64,000 nucleotides of DNA from Streptomyces filipinensis. Lineage in GTDB: Bacteria; Actinomycetota; Actinomycetes; Streptomycetales; Streptomycetaceae. The DNA is taken from NCBI RefSeq assembly GCF_014649495.1, contig NZ_BMTD01000019.1, positions 108,506 through 172,505 on the forward strand, in the 5' to 3' direction. The translations under genes and the position numbers were made by a program. The notes beneath the pieces were generated by a model that saw only the letters and a program-made list of their open reading frames with translations, was not told the DNA's origin and did not search any database. Below, piece after piece: positions 41,987 to 50,332 of this stretch (position 1 is its first letter; every line of letters starts with the position of its first letter).

Positions 41987-43743
41987 CGGAATGCTTTCTC
42001 TGCGGCGCGGGCGGTGATGGCCTTCACCTCGGCCTGGGCGGCGGCCTGGATACGGTCGGCACCGGGCTCGGCGTACCAGGGGCGCAGCCGGATCAGCGCC
42101 GGCTTGATGCCGGTGGCCAGGAGGAGAGCGGTGCCCTTGGGCAGGGCACGGATACGGTCGGCGGGCAGGATGCGCTCCAGGCGGTACGAGGTGGACCGGG
42201 AGCGGCCGTCCTTGCTCTTGGAGTAGCTGACCGTGGACACGTCGTGCTCGCCCACCAGGCGGGAGACCTTCTCGACGAAGTCGGCGTCGTCGAGGCCCGC
42301 GCCCAGCAGCTTGATGGTGGCCGCACCCCACAGCGCGTCCATTCCGGCCTCGCCCCAGACGCGCACGCCCTGCCGGTAGCTCTGCAGCAACGTCACGATG
42401 TTGATGCCGCGCGAGCCGAGGTGGGAGTAGAGGTCGGGCAGGTCGGAGATGCGGCAGACGTTGGCGGCCTCGTCCAGGACCGCCGTCATCGGCGGGTCGA
42501 GACGGCCGCCCAGGCGCTCGGCGGCGACCACGCCGGCGCGCAGGACCGAGTCCGCGGCCGCCGCGATGACGCCCGCGGCCGACCCGCCGCCGTCCTTGGA
42601 AAGGAGGTACAGGGTGTCCTTGGACAGGACGTGCTGTTCCGGCCGGAACTGCGGCATCCGCGGATCAGGCGTCACCCAGGCGGCGATGGCCGGGTCCAGG
42701 AGGCAGGCCACGCACTGGCGGGCCGTCTCGTAGATGCCGTCCCGGGTCTCGACGGCGCCCTGGACGGTGCCCTGCAACTGGTCGGCGAGGGCGGGCATGG
42801 CCGCGTCGCGCAGCAGGTCGATCGGGGTGCGGTCGGCCGGGTCGGCGAGCCAGGCGAGTACCTCGCCGACCCCTCGTTCACCACGGTTGGCGGCGTGGAA
42901 GAGGGCGGTGAGGGTGTTCTGTGCGGCCGAGATCCAGAAGTCCCGCTTGGAGGCGTCGTCGTTGACCGCGCCCACGAAGTGGCCGGCGAGGCGCCGCGCG
43001 CCCTCGATGGTGGTGGCGTCGGCGAGCATGTCCCACCACATCGCGCGCGGGGTGTGCGCGATGCCCTGCGGGTCGAACACCCAGACCTGGCCGACGCGTT
43101 CGCGTTCGGCTCGGGTGACGCTGTAGACATCCGCCTTGTTGGAGGTGAGCAGCACACTGCCCTGGGCGCGCAGGACGCGGGGTACGGCGATGCCGGTGGA
43201 CTTGCCCGCGCGCGGTGCCATCAGGTCCAGTTCCACGTCCTCATAGCTGGAGCGCAGCTCGGGGCCGTTGGGCTCCAGATTGCCCAGCAGGTTTCCCGAC
43301 TCGTCGGGGAGCACCTTGGCCGCCTTGGACAGGGACGGCCGCAGGTCACGGGCGCGTGCCGCAGCCCCCTTGGGCAGCAGGCCGGCCAGTTCCTTGCGGC
43401 CGGCAAGGCCGCTGGGGCGGGACGTGCGGCGCCGAAGGAGCACGATCAGCAGCACGACGAGGGCGACGAAGAGGCCGAAGACCGTGGCGATGCCGGCCGT
43501 CACCGCTCCGCTCGACGTGCTTGGCCATAACCCCTGTGGGCCGTGCTCGACCAGGGTCTGCAGCGTCTTCAGCGAGAACGGCGGCGGGTTCCAGCCCGCG
43601 CCGGACACGGCGGCGCCCAGCGTGCCGCCCAGCCAGGCGCCCGCGAAGGCACCGCCGACGAGGGCGGCGCCGCCCGGAATGATCCAGGGCAGAAGGTCGT
43701 CCCCGGAGGAGTTGCCCTTGCGTGTGGGGCGCGGCGCACTCAT
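41983..43743 (-). CDS. VirD4/TraG-like coupling ATPase
   Basis: A 586-residue type IV secretion coupling-type protein that would recruit substrates to the channel. Two hydrophobic segments near the N-terminus (PWIIPGGAALVGGAFAGAWL and a second one at about 90-110) are followed by the ATPase: Walker A PRAGKST (an Ala replaces the first Gly of the usual form) in ELDLMAPRAGKSTG, and Walker B TAVLDEAANV. Two parts of the family, the nucleotide fold and the LLQSYRQGVRVWG region before the second half, are well kept. Start ATG 43743 (MSAPRPTRK) overlaps the stop of the VirB4-like gene (ATGA). Confidence 0.87.
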   Translation of the reverse strand: MSAPRPTRKGNSSGDDLLPWIIPGGAALVGGAFAGAWLGGTLGAAVSGAGWNPPPFSLKTLQTLVEHGPQGLWPSTSSGAVTAGIATVFGLFVALVVLLIVLLRRRTSRPSGLAGRKELAGLLPKGAAARARDLRPSLSKAAKVLPDESGNLLGNLEPNGPELRSSYEDVELDLMAPRAGKSTGIAVPRVLRAQGSVLLTSNKADVYSVTRAERERVGQVWVFDPQGIAHTPRAMWWDMLADATTIEGARRLAGHFVGAVNDDASKRDFWISAAQNTLTALFHAANRGERGVGEVLAWLADPADRTPIDLLRDAAMPALADQLQGTVQGAVETRDGIYETARQCVACLLDPAIAAWVTPDPRMPQFRPEQHVLSKDTLYLLSKDGGGSAAGVIAAAADSVLRAGVVAAERLGGRLDPPMTAVLDEAANVCRISDLPDLYSHLGSRGINIVTLLQSYRQGVRVWGEAGMDALWGAATIKLLGAGLDDADFVEKVSRLVGEHDVSTVSYSKSKDGRSRSTSYRLERILPADRIRALPKGTALLLATGIKPALIRLRPWYAEPGADRIQAAAQAEVKAITARAAEKAFR

Positions 43744-45239
43744 CTCGAGGCCTCCGTCCGCTTCGACAGGTTCAGTCCGTTCCCGGTCCAGCGGGTGTTG
43801 GTGTTGTGCAGGTTGCGTTCCGTGTCGGTGATGGACACCTTGATCGGGATACCGGGACGGCCACCGACCTTGATCAGGAAACGGCCTCGGCCGGGCGGTT
43901 CCTCGTGGCCTCCGGTGCTGGCCCAGCCGGGCGGTGACGACCAGGACGAGACCAGCTCGATCTCCCGCTCCGACATCCCTACGATCTCGCCCAGTTCGCG
44001 CATCTCGGTGCGTGGCAGTCCCGCGCACACGACCATGCCGGCCCGCTCCACGAAACCGCGTGCCTTCGCCCGGTCGGCCTCGCTGCCCAGTGCCTCGGCG
44101 TCCTTGAGGGTATGGGTGATCTTGGCGTCGCCTAGACCGAGGGAGCGGTTGAGGCGGGTGAGGGCGTCGATGCGCTCGACGATGCCGGAGGCTGCGCGCA
44201 GTGGTCGCCACAGTTCGTCCAGAACGGTGAAGAACCAGCGCTGCGGGGCGAGTCCGGCGTCCGCGAGCGCGTGCGCGGCGGCCACCGTCCCGAGCCCGTC
44301 GGACCAGGCGGCGAGCATCGCCGCCGCGGTCAGCTGGGTGTCGGCCTCGCCGATCCGGGAGATGTCCACGCACACGGCGGGCGAGGCCGGGTCGATCCTG
44401 GTGGACGTCTCGGAGGCGAACGTGTCGCCCAGCGGGCCGTCGAGAACACCGAGCAGCGAGCGGTGCAGTGGGTCGACGGCTTCCTGGTAGCGGGTGACGT
44501 TTCCGCGGTCCAGGGTGACCGCGCGCACCCGGTCGGGGCCCTCGTCCAGCACCCGCAGCAGGTCGGGCAGAAGGGGGGCGCGGCCGGGTCTGGCTCGTTC
44601 GGCCAGGTAGTGCAGGCAGGCTGAAAGCACCGACTGCTCGTGGTCGTCCATCGGCCGGCCACGCACGATCGTGATCAGGGCGGCGACCATGTTGAGGACA
44701 CGACCGTGTGCCTCGGCGGCCAGGACCTTCCCCGCCTCGCCGCCGATCTTCGCTGCGGCCTGGCCCATCGCGCCGGGGTCGAGCACGTTGATGCCGCCCA
44801 CACCGCGCCCGATGGAGATCACCTGGCCGCCGAGGGCCCGCACGGTGTCGGCGTAGTCGGGCTTCAGGTCACCCAGCACCAGCGGGGTGACGCCGGTCGC
44901 CGCGAGCCCGATCAGGATCCGGTTGACCAGCGTCGACTTGCCCAGACCCGGCATGCCGAGCATGAACAGCGACGGGTTGGAGATGTACCGGGCCCGGGTG
45001 AACCAGGAGATGGGGTCGCCGCACACGGTCGCACCGGTGTGCAGGTGCTGGCCGAGGGGCACGCCTGTCATCGGGGCACCCGAACCCGCGGCGAACGGCC
45101 ACAGACCGCACGCCTGCACGGTCGTCGCGCGCCACATCGTGGGCGGGTCGAGATGGCCGACCTGGCCGCCACCCGGCCCGTACCAGCCTCGCGGTGGGGC
45201 CACGGAAGGGCGCTGCGGACGCCGTTCTTTGCCGCTCAC
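43740..45239 (-). CDS. VirB4/TraC-like ATPase
   Basis: A 499-residue ATPase that would energise assembly or function of a type IV secretion-like machine. Walker A is GMPGLGKST in LFMLGMPGLGKSTLVNR, and Walker B is VLDELWRPL. It lacks the large N-terminal domain of classical VirB4 (about 790 residues), which in actinobacterial systems is carried by the separate SCO6880-type protein next door. Start GTG 45239 overlaps the stop of that gene (GTGA). Confidence 0.85.
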   Translation of the reverse strand: MSGKERRPQRPSVAPPRGWYGPGGGQVGHLDPPTMWRATTVQACGLWPFAAGSGAPMTGVPLGQHLHTGATVCGDPISWFTRARYISNPSLFMLGMPGLGKSTLVNRILIGLAATGVTPLVLGDLKPDYADTVRALGGQVISIGRGVGGINVLDPGAMGQAAAKIGGEAGKVLAAEAHGRVLNMVAALITIVRGRPMDDHEQSVLSACLHYLAERARPGRAPLLPDLLRVLDEGPDRVRAVTLDRGNVTRYQEAVDPLHRSLLGVLDGPLGDTFASETSTRIDPASPAVCVDISRIGEADTQLTAAAMLAAWSDGLGTVAAAHALADAGLAPQRWFFTVLDELWRPLRAASGIVERIDALTRLNRSLGLGDAKITHTLKDAEALGSEADRAKARGFVERAGMVVCAGLPRTEMRELGEIVGMSEREIELVSSWSSPPGWASTGGHEEPPGRGRFLIKVGGRPGIPIKVSITDTERNLHNTNTRWTGNGLNLSKRTEASR

Positions 45240-46729
45240 AGAGCCTCCCTGATCTGGTATGGGACGAGGGTGTGCTGCCAGGGCAGGATGCCGACCGGCA
45301 GGGTGCAGGTGAACGCGGACGCCTGCATGCGGTCGGCCGGGCGCATCAGGATGCGGGAAGACGCCTGGAGGTTGCGTACGGTGATCGCCGCGTCATGGAG
45401 TTCGTCCTCGTTGTCGACGGTGACCGTCACCATCAGGGAGAACTCGACCAGTCCGGCCCCGGAGGCCTCCTCGGCCGCGGTTTGCTCGGCCGCCCGGATC
45501 TCGGAGCTGGCGCGGGCCTGGACCAGGCCACCGCGCGACGACGCCATGAAGTGCGCGGCCCGGCGGTCGGCCTCCACGATGCGGGCGGAGGTCGCTGGAT
45601 CGATCGGCCGGTAGACCAGCGAGACCCGCTTGCGGCGGGTGCCGGGCGCCGGCTCCAGCAGACCGCGCAGCACGTTGGAGCGGACGGTGCCGCGTGGGGC
45701 GAGCGTCAACATCCAGGTGCGGGAGACACCCGAGTCGTGCTTGTACGCGGAGACGGTCTCGACGGCGGCTGCGGGGCCGGAGTCCTCCCACTCCACACCG
45801 GTGGTCGTCTGCTCGGCGCGGACGCTCAGGACGTCAGGTGCGACGGCGGGGTCGTAGGCCACCCGCACCACCTCGGCGATGCGTTCGGCGGAGAGCGGGT
45901 ACGCGGCACCGCCGCCCGCGGCGATCAGCCCCGACAGCAGCCCGGGAAGCCGCATGGACAGGTCGGTGATGACGTCGTCGGCGTCCCGCTTGGGGCCGCC
46001 GGCCGGGCCGTAGGTGAGGGCGATGTACGTGTGCATCTCCGAGGAGGCGGTCGGGTAGCGCTCGACGACCTCCTCCATCACGGCGCGGGCGGCCGCGGGT
46101 GCGTCGGGGGAGATACGGGGCAGAACCTCCGCGGCGAGCCGCGTACCGGTGTCGGGGGCCGTCTCCACGACGACCTGGGCGCCGCGCAGACCTGGCTCGT
46201 GGGAGAGCCGCGACAGCCAGTCACCCCAGGACGCCACCCAGATGTCCACCTGCTGGGGGTCGACGAGTGAGCCGCCGTCGGGCTCGCAGGCCAGGACCAG
46301 GGTGTACAGGTTGCGGCCCGGGTGGTGGATCACGCCGAAGGGGCGGTCGTAGGCGTCCCGGCCCTCGTGCATCTTGGTACGGGCGAGCAGGCCCGGGGGC
46401 TGGAACCGGCCGCCGGGGCGCCGGGAGAGGGGCCCGGAGATGTAGGTGGTGGAACCGTTCGCCTTGCGCTTCATCCAGCCGATGCGCAGGGTGAGGAGCT
46501 GGTAGATGTTGCGGCCGTCCGCCGTGCGCAGCGCCAGTGGGGCGAGGGCGAAGGCCGTGGGGATGAGCACCACGATCGCCGCCGCGAGGGAGACCAGCGA
46601 AGCCAGCAGCGCCACGACGAGACCGCCGAAGGCGACCACGGTTCCGAGTAGCCCGAGTGGGCCGAAACCGGGGCGGCGCGGGCGTCGCCAGTTCCCGTAG
46701 GTGGGACGCGTCAGGGCGTCGAAGGACAT
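45236..46729 (-). CDS. SCO6880-family membrane-anchored protein
   Basis: A 497-residue protein of the actinobacterial SCO6880 family, characteristic of the T4SS-like loci. Two or three hydrophobic segments near residues 25-70 anchor the N-terminus; the rest is a soluble alpha/beta domain resembling the N-terminal part of VirB4-class proteins. The strong coupling to the ATPase gene (GTGA) suggests that the two proteins together replace one VirB4. Start ATG 46729 follows AAGAAGGGAACCC. Confidence 0.85.
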   Translation of the reverse strand: MSFDALTRPTYGNWRRPRRPGFGPLGLLGTVVAFGGLVVALLASLVSLAAAIVVLIPTAFALAPLALRTADGRNIYQLLTLRIGWMKRKANGSTTYISGPLSRRPGGRFQPPGLLARTKMHEGRDAYDRPFGVIHHPGRNLYTLVLACEPDGGSLVDPQQVDIWVASWGDWLSRLSHEPGLRGAQVVVETAPDTGTRLAAEVLPRISPDAPAAARAVMEEVVERYPTASSEMHTYIALTYGPAGGPKRDADDVITDLSMRLPGLLSGLIAAGGGAAYPLSAERIAEVVRVAYDPAVAPDVLSVRAEQTTTGVEWEDSGPAAAVETVSAYKHDSGVSRTWMLTLAPRGTVRSNVLRGLLEPAPGTRRKRVSLVYRPIDPATSARIVEADRRAAHFMASSRGGLVQARASSEIRAAEQTAAEEASGAGLVEFSLMVTVTVDNEDELHDAAITVRNLQASSRILMRPADRMQASAFTCTLPVGILPWQHTLVPYQIREAL

Positions 46730-46749
46730 GGGTTCCCTTCTTCTGGTCT

Positions 46750-46790
46750 TCCGGCTTCAGCGGTGGGGGGAGTCCGGCTTCAGCGCTGGG
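46750..46790. repeat. Two direct repeats of 18 bp
   Basis: TCCGGCTTCAGCG(G/C)TGGG at 46750-46767 and 46773-46790, one mismatch, period 23. They lie in the 121-base gap upstream of the SCO6880-type gene. No function can be assigned. Confidence 0.6.
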
Positions 46791-46850
46791 AGGAAGGCGG
46801 TCGGGCCCCGGTTCGTGGGACCTGGCCGCCGAGGAGTGGCCGGCGGGGTG

Positions 46851-48038
46851 CTACTGGTTGTGGCCCTTCATCCCGTCGTTGTCGTCCAGGGAGTTGACCA
46901 CCTCGGACGCCGCGGCGACCGTGGTCTGTGCGACCACGGCGGCGGCCTGCACGGCCACGGTGGCGCCCCCGGTCGCGGCACCGGCAGCCGCTCCGCCCGC
47001 GGCACCCGCGGAGCCGCCGGCCCCCGCGCCGCCGCCCGCGGTCGGGGCAGGAGCCGGGGCAGCGCCCCCTTCGGACGGCGAGCCCTTCGGGCCGGGGCTG
47101 CCCGCGCCTCCGCCCATGCCGCCGGAGGCGATGCTGACGGCCCCGCTGGCCAGGTTGTTGACGGCGTTGAGCGTGACCGTGCCGCCGGACGTGCTGCCGA
47201 GCGCGGCTGTGGCGGGGACGATCAGCTTCAGCAGGGCGGGAAGGGCGAAGACCGAGAGGATGAGCATGCCCATGCCGGCGATGGTCTGGTTGAGGTGCCC
47301 CGGGTTGTTCTTCTGCTCATCCGCACTGTGAGTCAGGGCCGTCGCCGAATAGATGATCAATGCGGCGGCAGGTTTGTAGAGCACCCAGGCCGAGAGCCAG
47401 CCGATGTGCTTCTTCCACCAGCCCTCGCCCCACCCGGTCATGGACGAGACGGCAGCTAGCGGCAGCGTGCCCACCAGCATGATCAGCACACCGATGCGGA
47501 TGTACATGAGGCATATCTGCACGAAGGACGACAGCATGACCAGCAGGCCGAAGATCAGAATCAGGCCGGGCGCACTTAGGTTCGCCACGCCCAGTATCCT
47601 GTCCGCCCGTTCACCGAGGTCGGATTTCGCGTAGATGTCCCGGGCGTATGCGTCGGAGGCGTCGGTGAGTGCGCGTACCACGGGCACCGCGAGCCCGCCG
47701 ACCAAAAGGACCTTCCACATTCCCGTGAAGGCTTGCTTCATGGGCTGCCCCTTGCGGTCGAGGGCCATCTTGATCGCGGCGATGAGTAGGCTCGCCACGG
47801 CTACATACCCGACCAGCCAGCTGGTCACGTCGTGAATGTTCGTGGAGCTGTTGCTGGGATCCCCGACGGTGATGTCCATCCAGACGCCGTTGAGGGCCTG
47901 CAGCGTCTCCGAGGTAGCCGTACCGATCGCGTCGGCGAAAGCCTTCACCGCGCCGCCCGCGACTGCCTGGCCGCCCGCTTCGATGGGTTTCGTGATGACG
48001 TCGCCGATGCATCCGGTTATGCTGTGGCACCCTGCCAT
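46851..48038 (-). CDS. TrbL/VirB6-like multi-pass membrane protein
   Basis: A 395-residue protein with five to six long hydrophobic segments between residues about 65 and 290, including LILIFGLLVMLSSFVQICLMYI, and a C-terminal 100-residue tail rich in Gly, Ala and Pro. The segment order and position in the operon fit a TrbL/VirB6-type inner membrane channel component. The N-terminal MAGCHSITGCIGD contains two Cys residues. Start ATG 48038 follows GGGGGGCCTGAG. Confidence 0.8.
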   Translation of the reverse strand: MAGCHSITGCIGDVITKPIEAGGQAVAGGAVKAFADAIGTATSETLQALNGVWMDITVGDPSNSSTNIHDVTSWLVGYVAVASLLIAAIKMALDRKGQPMKQAFTGMWKVLLVGGLAVPVVRALTDASDAYARDIYAKSDLGERADRILGVANLSAPGLILIFGLLVMLSSFVQICLMYIRIGVLIMLVGTLPLAAVSSMTGWGEGWWKKHIGWLSAWVLYKPAAALIIYSATALTHSADEQKNNPGHLNQTIAGMGMLILSVFALPALLKLIVPATAALGSTSGGTVTLNAVNNLASGAVSIASGGMGGGAGSPGPKGSPSEGGAAPAPAPTAGGGAGAGGSAGAAGGAAAGAATGGATVAVQAAAVVAQTTVAAASEVVNSLDDNDGMKGHNQ

Positions 48039-48039
48039 C

Positions 48040-48807
48040 TCAGGCCCCCCAGGTGACGAAGCCGTCTGTGCCGTCCACACGCGATACACCGCTGAAGATG
48101 GTGCCGTCCGAGTCGGCAACCACCTTCCAGTCCCCGTCCCGCCAGCGCAGCGTCATCGATAGAGACCCGTACTTGCTGGCGCCCGGCACACCTGCCAGGA
48201 GCATCACCGTCGCCTGCTGTTTGTTGTAGGAGAGGACCGAGAAGCCGGTGTAAGTGATGCCGCGTGGCTGGCCGGACAGGGATTGGTCCTTGTCCTTGGA
48301 CCGCTCGGCGACGAACTCGTCACGCCCTGGGCCGGGTACGACCTGCCGCTCGACGACCTCACGCCATCCCGGGAAGGCAAAGTGGTCGCCGATGGCATGA
48401 GCGGCGAACACAGCGCCGGTGGGCGTATGGGCGAAACAGGACCAGATGGAGCCGTCGAACTTGAGTGGACCCGCAGTCCTGGACACCGGTACGAGGTCCG
48501 TGCCGTTGGCCTTCCAGGAGACGTCCTTCGGCGGTGCCGTGGGCCTCGCCTGGTCGCTGTCGTCGGTGTGGCATCCGGCGGGCCGGTCACCTTGGCTTCC
48601 GCCCCCGCCGCCCTGGGCGTTGGTCCCGCTGGGCGTAGGGGAATGGGCAAGGCCACGTGTTCCGCCGCTGCCGTGAGTCATCAGAGCGAAGGCGCCGAGG
48701 ACCACAAGCACCAGAAGGAATCCGGCCGACAGGATCCAGCCCCGTTGCTGCCAGAACGGCTGCTCCCACTCTCCGCTGCCCCTGCGAGGCCGGCCGGAAT
48801 TCAACAT
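48040..48807 (-). CDS. Bitopic membrane protein, VirB8/TcpC-like
   Basis: A 255-residue protein with one membrane segment (GWILSAGFLLVLVVLGAFALM, about residues 23-43) and an extracytoplasmic Gly/Pro-rich stalk followed by a domain of about 160 residues ending DGDWKVVADSDGTIFSGVSRV. That arrangement and the NTF2-like end are typical for VirB8/TcpC-like conjugation proteins. Family assignment is by architecture only. One base separates it from the TrbL-like gene. Confidence 0.7.
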   Translation of the reverse strand: MLNSGRPRRGSGEWEQPFWQQRGWILSAGFLLVLVVLGAFALMTHGSGGTRGLAHSPTPSGTNAQGGGGGSQGDRPAGCHTDDSDQARPTAPPKDVSWKANGTDLVPVSRTAGPLKFDGSIWSCFAHTPTGAVFAAHAIGDHFAFPGWREVVERQVVPGPGRDEFVAERSKDKDQSLSGQPRGITYTGFSVLSYNKQQATVMLLAGVPGASKYGSLSMTLRWRDGDWKVVADSDGTIFSGVSRVDGTDGFVTWGA

Positions 48808-48838
48808 GCCTCACTCCTTCCGTCGAGTCTGAGTCGGG

Positions 48839-49138
48839 TCAGGTGAAGACGAATTGGACGACGGGACCAGCGGTGGCAACCAGGACACACCCACCGAGAA
48901 CCATCCCGAGTCGGCCCATGTGCTCCGAGCCCTCGCCACGGCGCATGGAGACCGCCATCATCGCGCCGGTGATCAGCACACCTGCCACGCCCGCAGCGGT
49001 ACCGACCCAGGCGAGAAGACCGAGGACCGTATTCACCTTGTCGGTGAGCTTCGGAGGGGCGTTTCGGCTGGGTTGCGGGACACCGCCGTCCGCGAGAATG
49101 AGGTAGGTGTGCGCCTTGACTGCGAGCGCCTGGATCAT
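48839..49138 (-). CDS. Small pilin-like (VirB2-type) protein A
   Basis: A 99-residue protein with two hydrophobic helices (VLGLLAWVGTAAGVAGVLITGAM and LGMVLGGCVLVATAGPVVQFV) connected by a short charged loop (MRRGEGSEHMG). That is the architecture of VirB2/TrbC pilins. It is clearly paralogous to the next small gene. Start ATG 49138 follows GGGGAGAGTTC. A 20-codon frame ending at its start (ATGA overlap) may be a leader peptide. Confidence 0.75.
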   Translation of the reverse strand: MIQALAVKAHTYLILADGGVPQPSRNAPPKLTDKVNTVLGLLAWVGTAAGVAGVLITGAMMAVSMRRGEGSEHMGRLGMVLGGCVLVATAGPVVQFVFT

Positions 49139-49331
49139 GAACTCTCCCCGATCGGGTCGGCCGTGCGGCCGAGTAACTGTTCGAGCGTCAAGTGCATTGC
49201 TTTATAAGGATCTAGTGAGCCCTGAGAGCCAAGTGGCTTACAGCAGACAGCCGTAGTGATCCTCCGCTGCCCGGCGAGGTGTCTGGGCAGAGGGCGAGCC
49301 GGCGGTCGCTCCGAGCCGCTGCCTAGCTCTG

Positions 49332-49610
49332 TCACTTGCTGATGTTCCAGAAGTCCAGGCCCACGAACTGCACGATGGGACCCGCGCAGGCTGCGATGAC
49401 GCATGCGCCGAGCACGATGAGGAACTCCTTCAGATGCTCTTCGGCGTCACCTGTTTTCAGCGCGATGGCCATGCGGGTGCCGACAATCATCAAGCCCGCC
49501 ACGCCCGCCGCAGTGACCAGCCAGGCCAGGTATCCGAGGACGGTGTCCAGTGGGGTGGTGGCCGTGGACGGCGGGGTGTAGTCGCCGGCCATCAGCAGTC
49601 CCGCGTTCAT
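49332..49610 (-). CDS. Small pilin-like (VirB2-type) protein B
   Basis: A 92-residue protein with two hydrophobic helices (VLGYLAWLVTAAGVAGLMIVG and FLIVLGACVIAACAGPIVQFVG), with the charged loop KTGDAEEHLKE between them. It aligns over the whole length with the 99-residue neighbour (shared AAGVAG, ACAGPIVQFV/ATAGPVVQFV), so the two arose by duplication. Start ATG 49610 overlaps the stop of the upstream gene (ATGA). Probably a structural subunit of the secretion-like machine. Confidence 0.75.
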   Translation of the reverse strand: MNAGLLMAGDYTPPSTATTPLDTVLGYLAWLVTAAGVAGLMIVGTRMAIALKTGDAEEHLKEFLIVLGACVIAACAGPIVQFVGLDFWNISK

Positions 49611-50146
49611 CCGTTGCTCCTCGCGCGTGCGTCTTGGGCGACCAGAGCGGCCAGCCCGGATGTATCCCTCGGGGCGGGCACTGTGAGGTCTCCGGTACGC
49701 CAGGCGGACACCCATGGCACCCGGTGGACTTGCACCACCGAACCGATCACCTTGATCCGCTGCTGCAGTGACCGGGGCAGCCGTCCTGGCGCATCAGCGA
49801 TCAGGGCGACGGCGATCAACTCGATGCCGGGTGGCTGCTCACCGCGCCGGAACAGGTCGAGTGCGCGTGACACGGCTTGCAGCCCGGCGGCGTGCGTGCG
49901 GGCCACCAGCACCACTGAGTCCGGTTCGCCGCGGTCCGGCCTGGGCCAGGAACGTCCCAGGTCGATTCCTCCGAAGACCGCCGACAGCGTGGAGGCGCCA
50001 GCACCGCCGTGCGCTGCCACCCAGGCTAACGTCCGTTTGGGGAACGCCACTTGTGTGCCTTGCGTAAGGGGGTTCGGCTGTGAGGGCGCGCTGGCGACAG
50101 GTCCGCGAATCCAGATCTCCGGGCCGCCCGGTGGGCTCATTCGCAC
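49607..50146 (-). CDS. ParA/MinD-like protein with a lysine-less P-loop
   Basis: A 179-residue protein. It starts with a hydrophilic region and then carries WVAAHGGAGASTLSAVFGG, which is like the P-loop of ParA/MinD (GGxGKT) but with Ala in place of the catalytic Lys. Segments such as SVVLVARTHAAGLQAVSRALDLFRRG and IELIAVALIADAPGR follow the fold. I recall similar proteins as the DUF6668 family at T4SS-like loci. Start is uncertain: GTG 50146 has GGAG six bases upstream and is chosen; ATG 50140 (MSPPGG) is close behind. Without the Lys, ATP hydrolysis is doubtful. It is the first gene of the leftward operon. Confidence 0.75.
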   Translation of the reverse strand: MRMSPPGGPEIWIRGPVASAPSQPNPLTQGTQVAFPKRTLAWVAAHGGAGASTLSAVFGGIDLGRSWPRPDRGEPDSVVLVARTHAAGLQAVSRALDLFRRGEQPPGIELIAVALIADAPGRLPRSLQQRIKVIGSVVQVHRVPWVSAWRTGDLTVPAPRDTSGLAALVAQDARARSNG

Positions 50147-50332
50147 AGTCAACTCCGCTCCCCCGTGGTGCGATGTGGCTTCGCCGCCTGATTTTCGCCG
50201 ATGAAAGAGTGACAGGTAGCACTGGGTGAGGCCTTGGTGCAAATTTGTGACCGGCTGGATACTCGGATCCGGTCTGTGTCCGGTGAGACTCAACAGGTCT
50301 CTGGGCGACGCAAGTTGACGCAGGGGGAGCGG
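50147..50332. promoter_or_regulatory. Divergent promoter region of the two T4SS-like operons
   Basis: 186 bases between divergent first genes. For the rightward operon TTGGTG (50234-50239) and GATACT (50258-50263) with an 18-base spacer form a moderate sigma-70-type promoter. No leftward promoter can be named. No palindrome longer than six bases was noticed. Confidence 0.4.
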
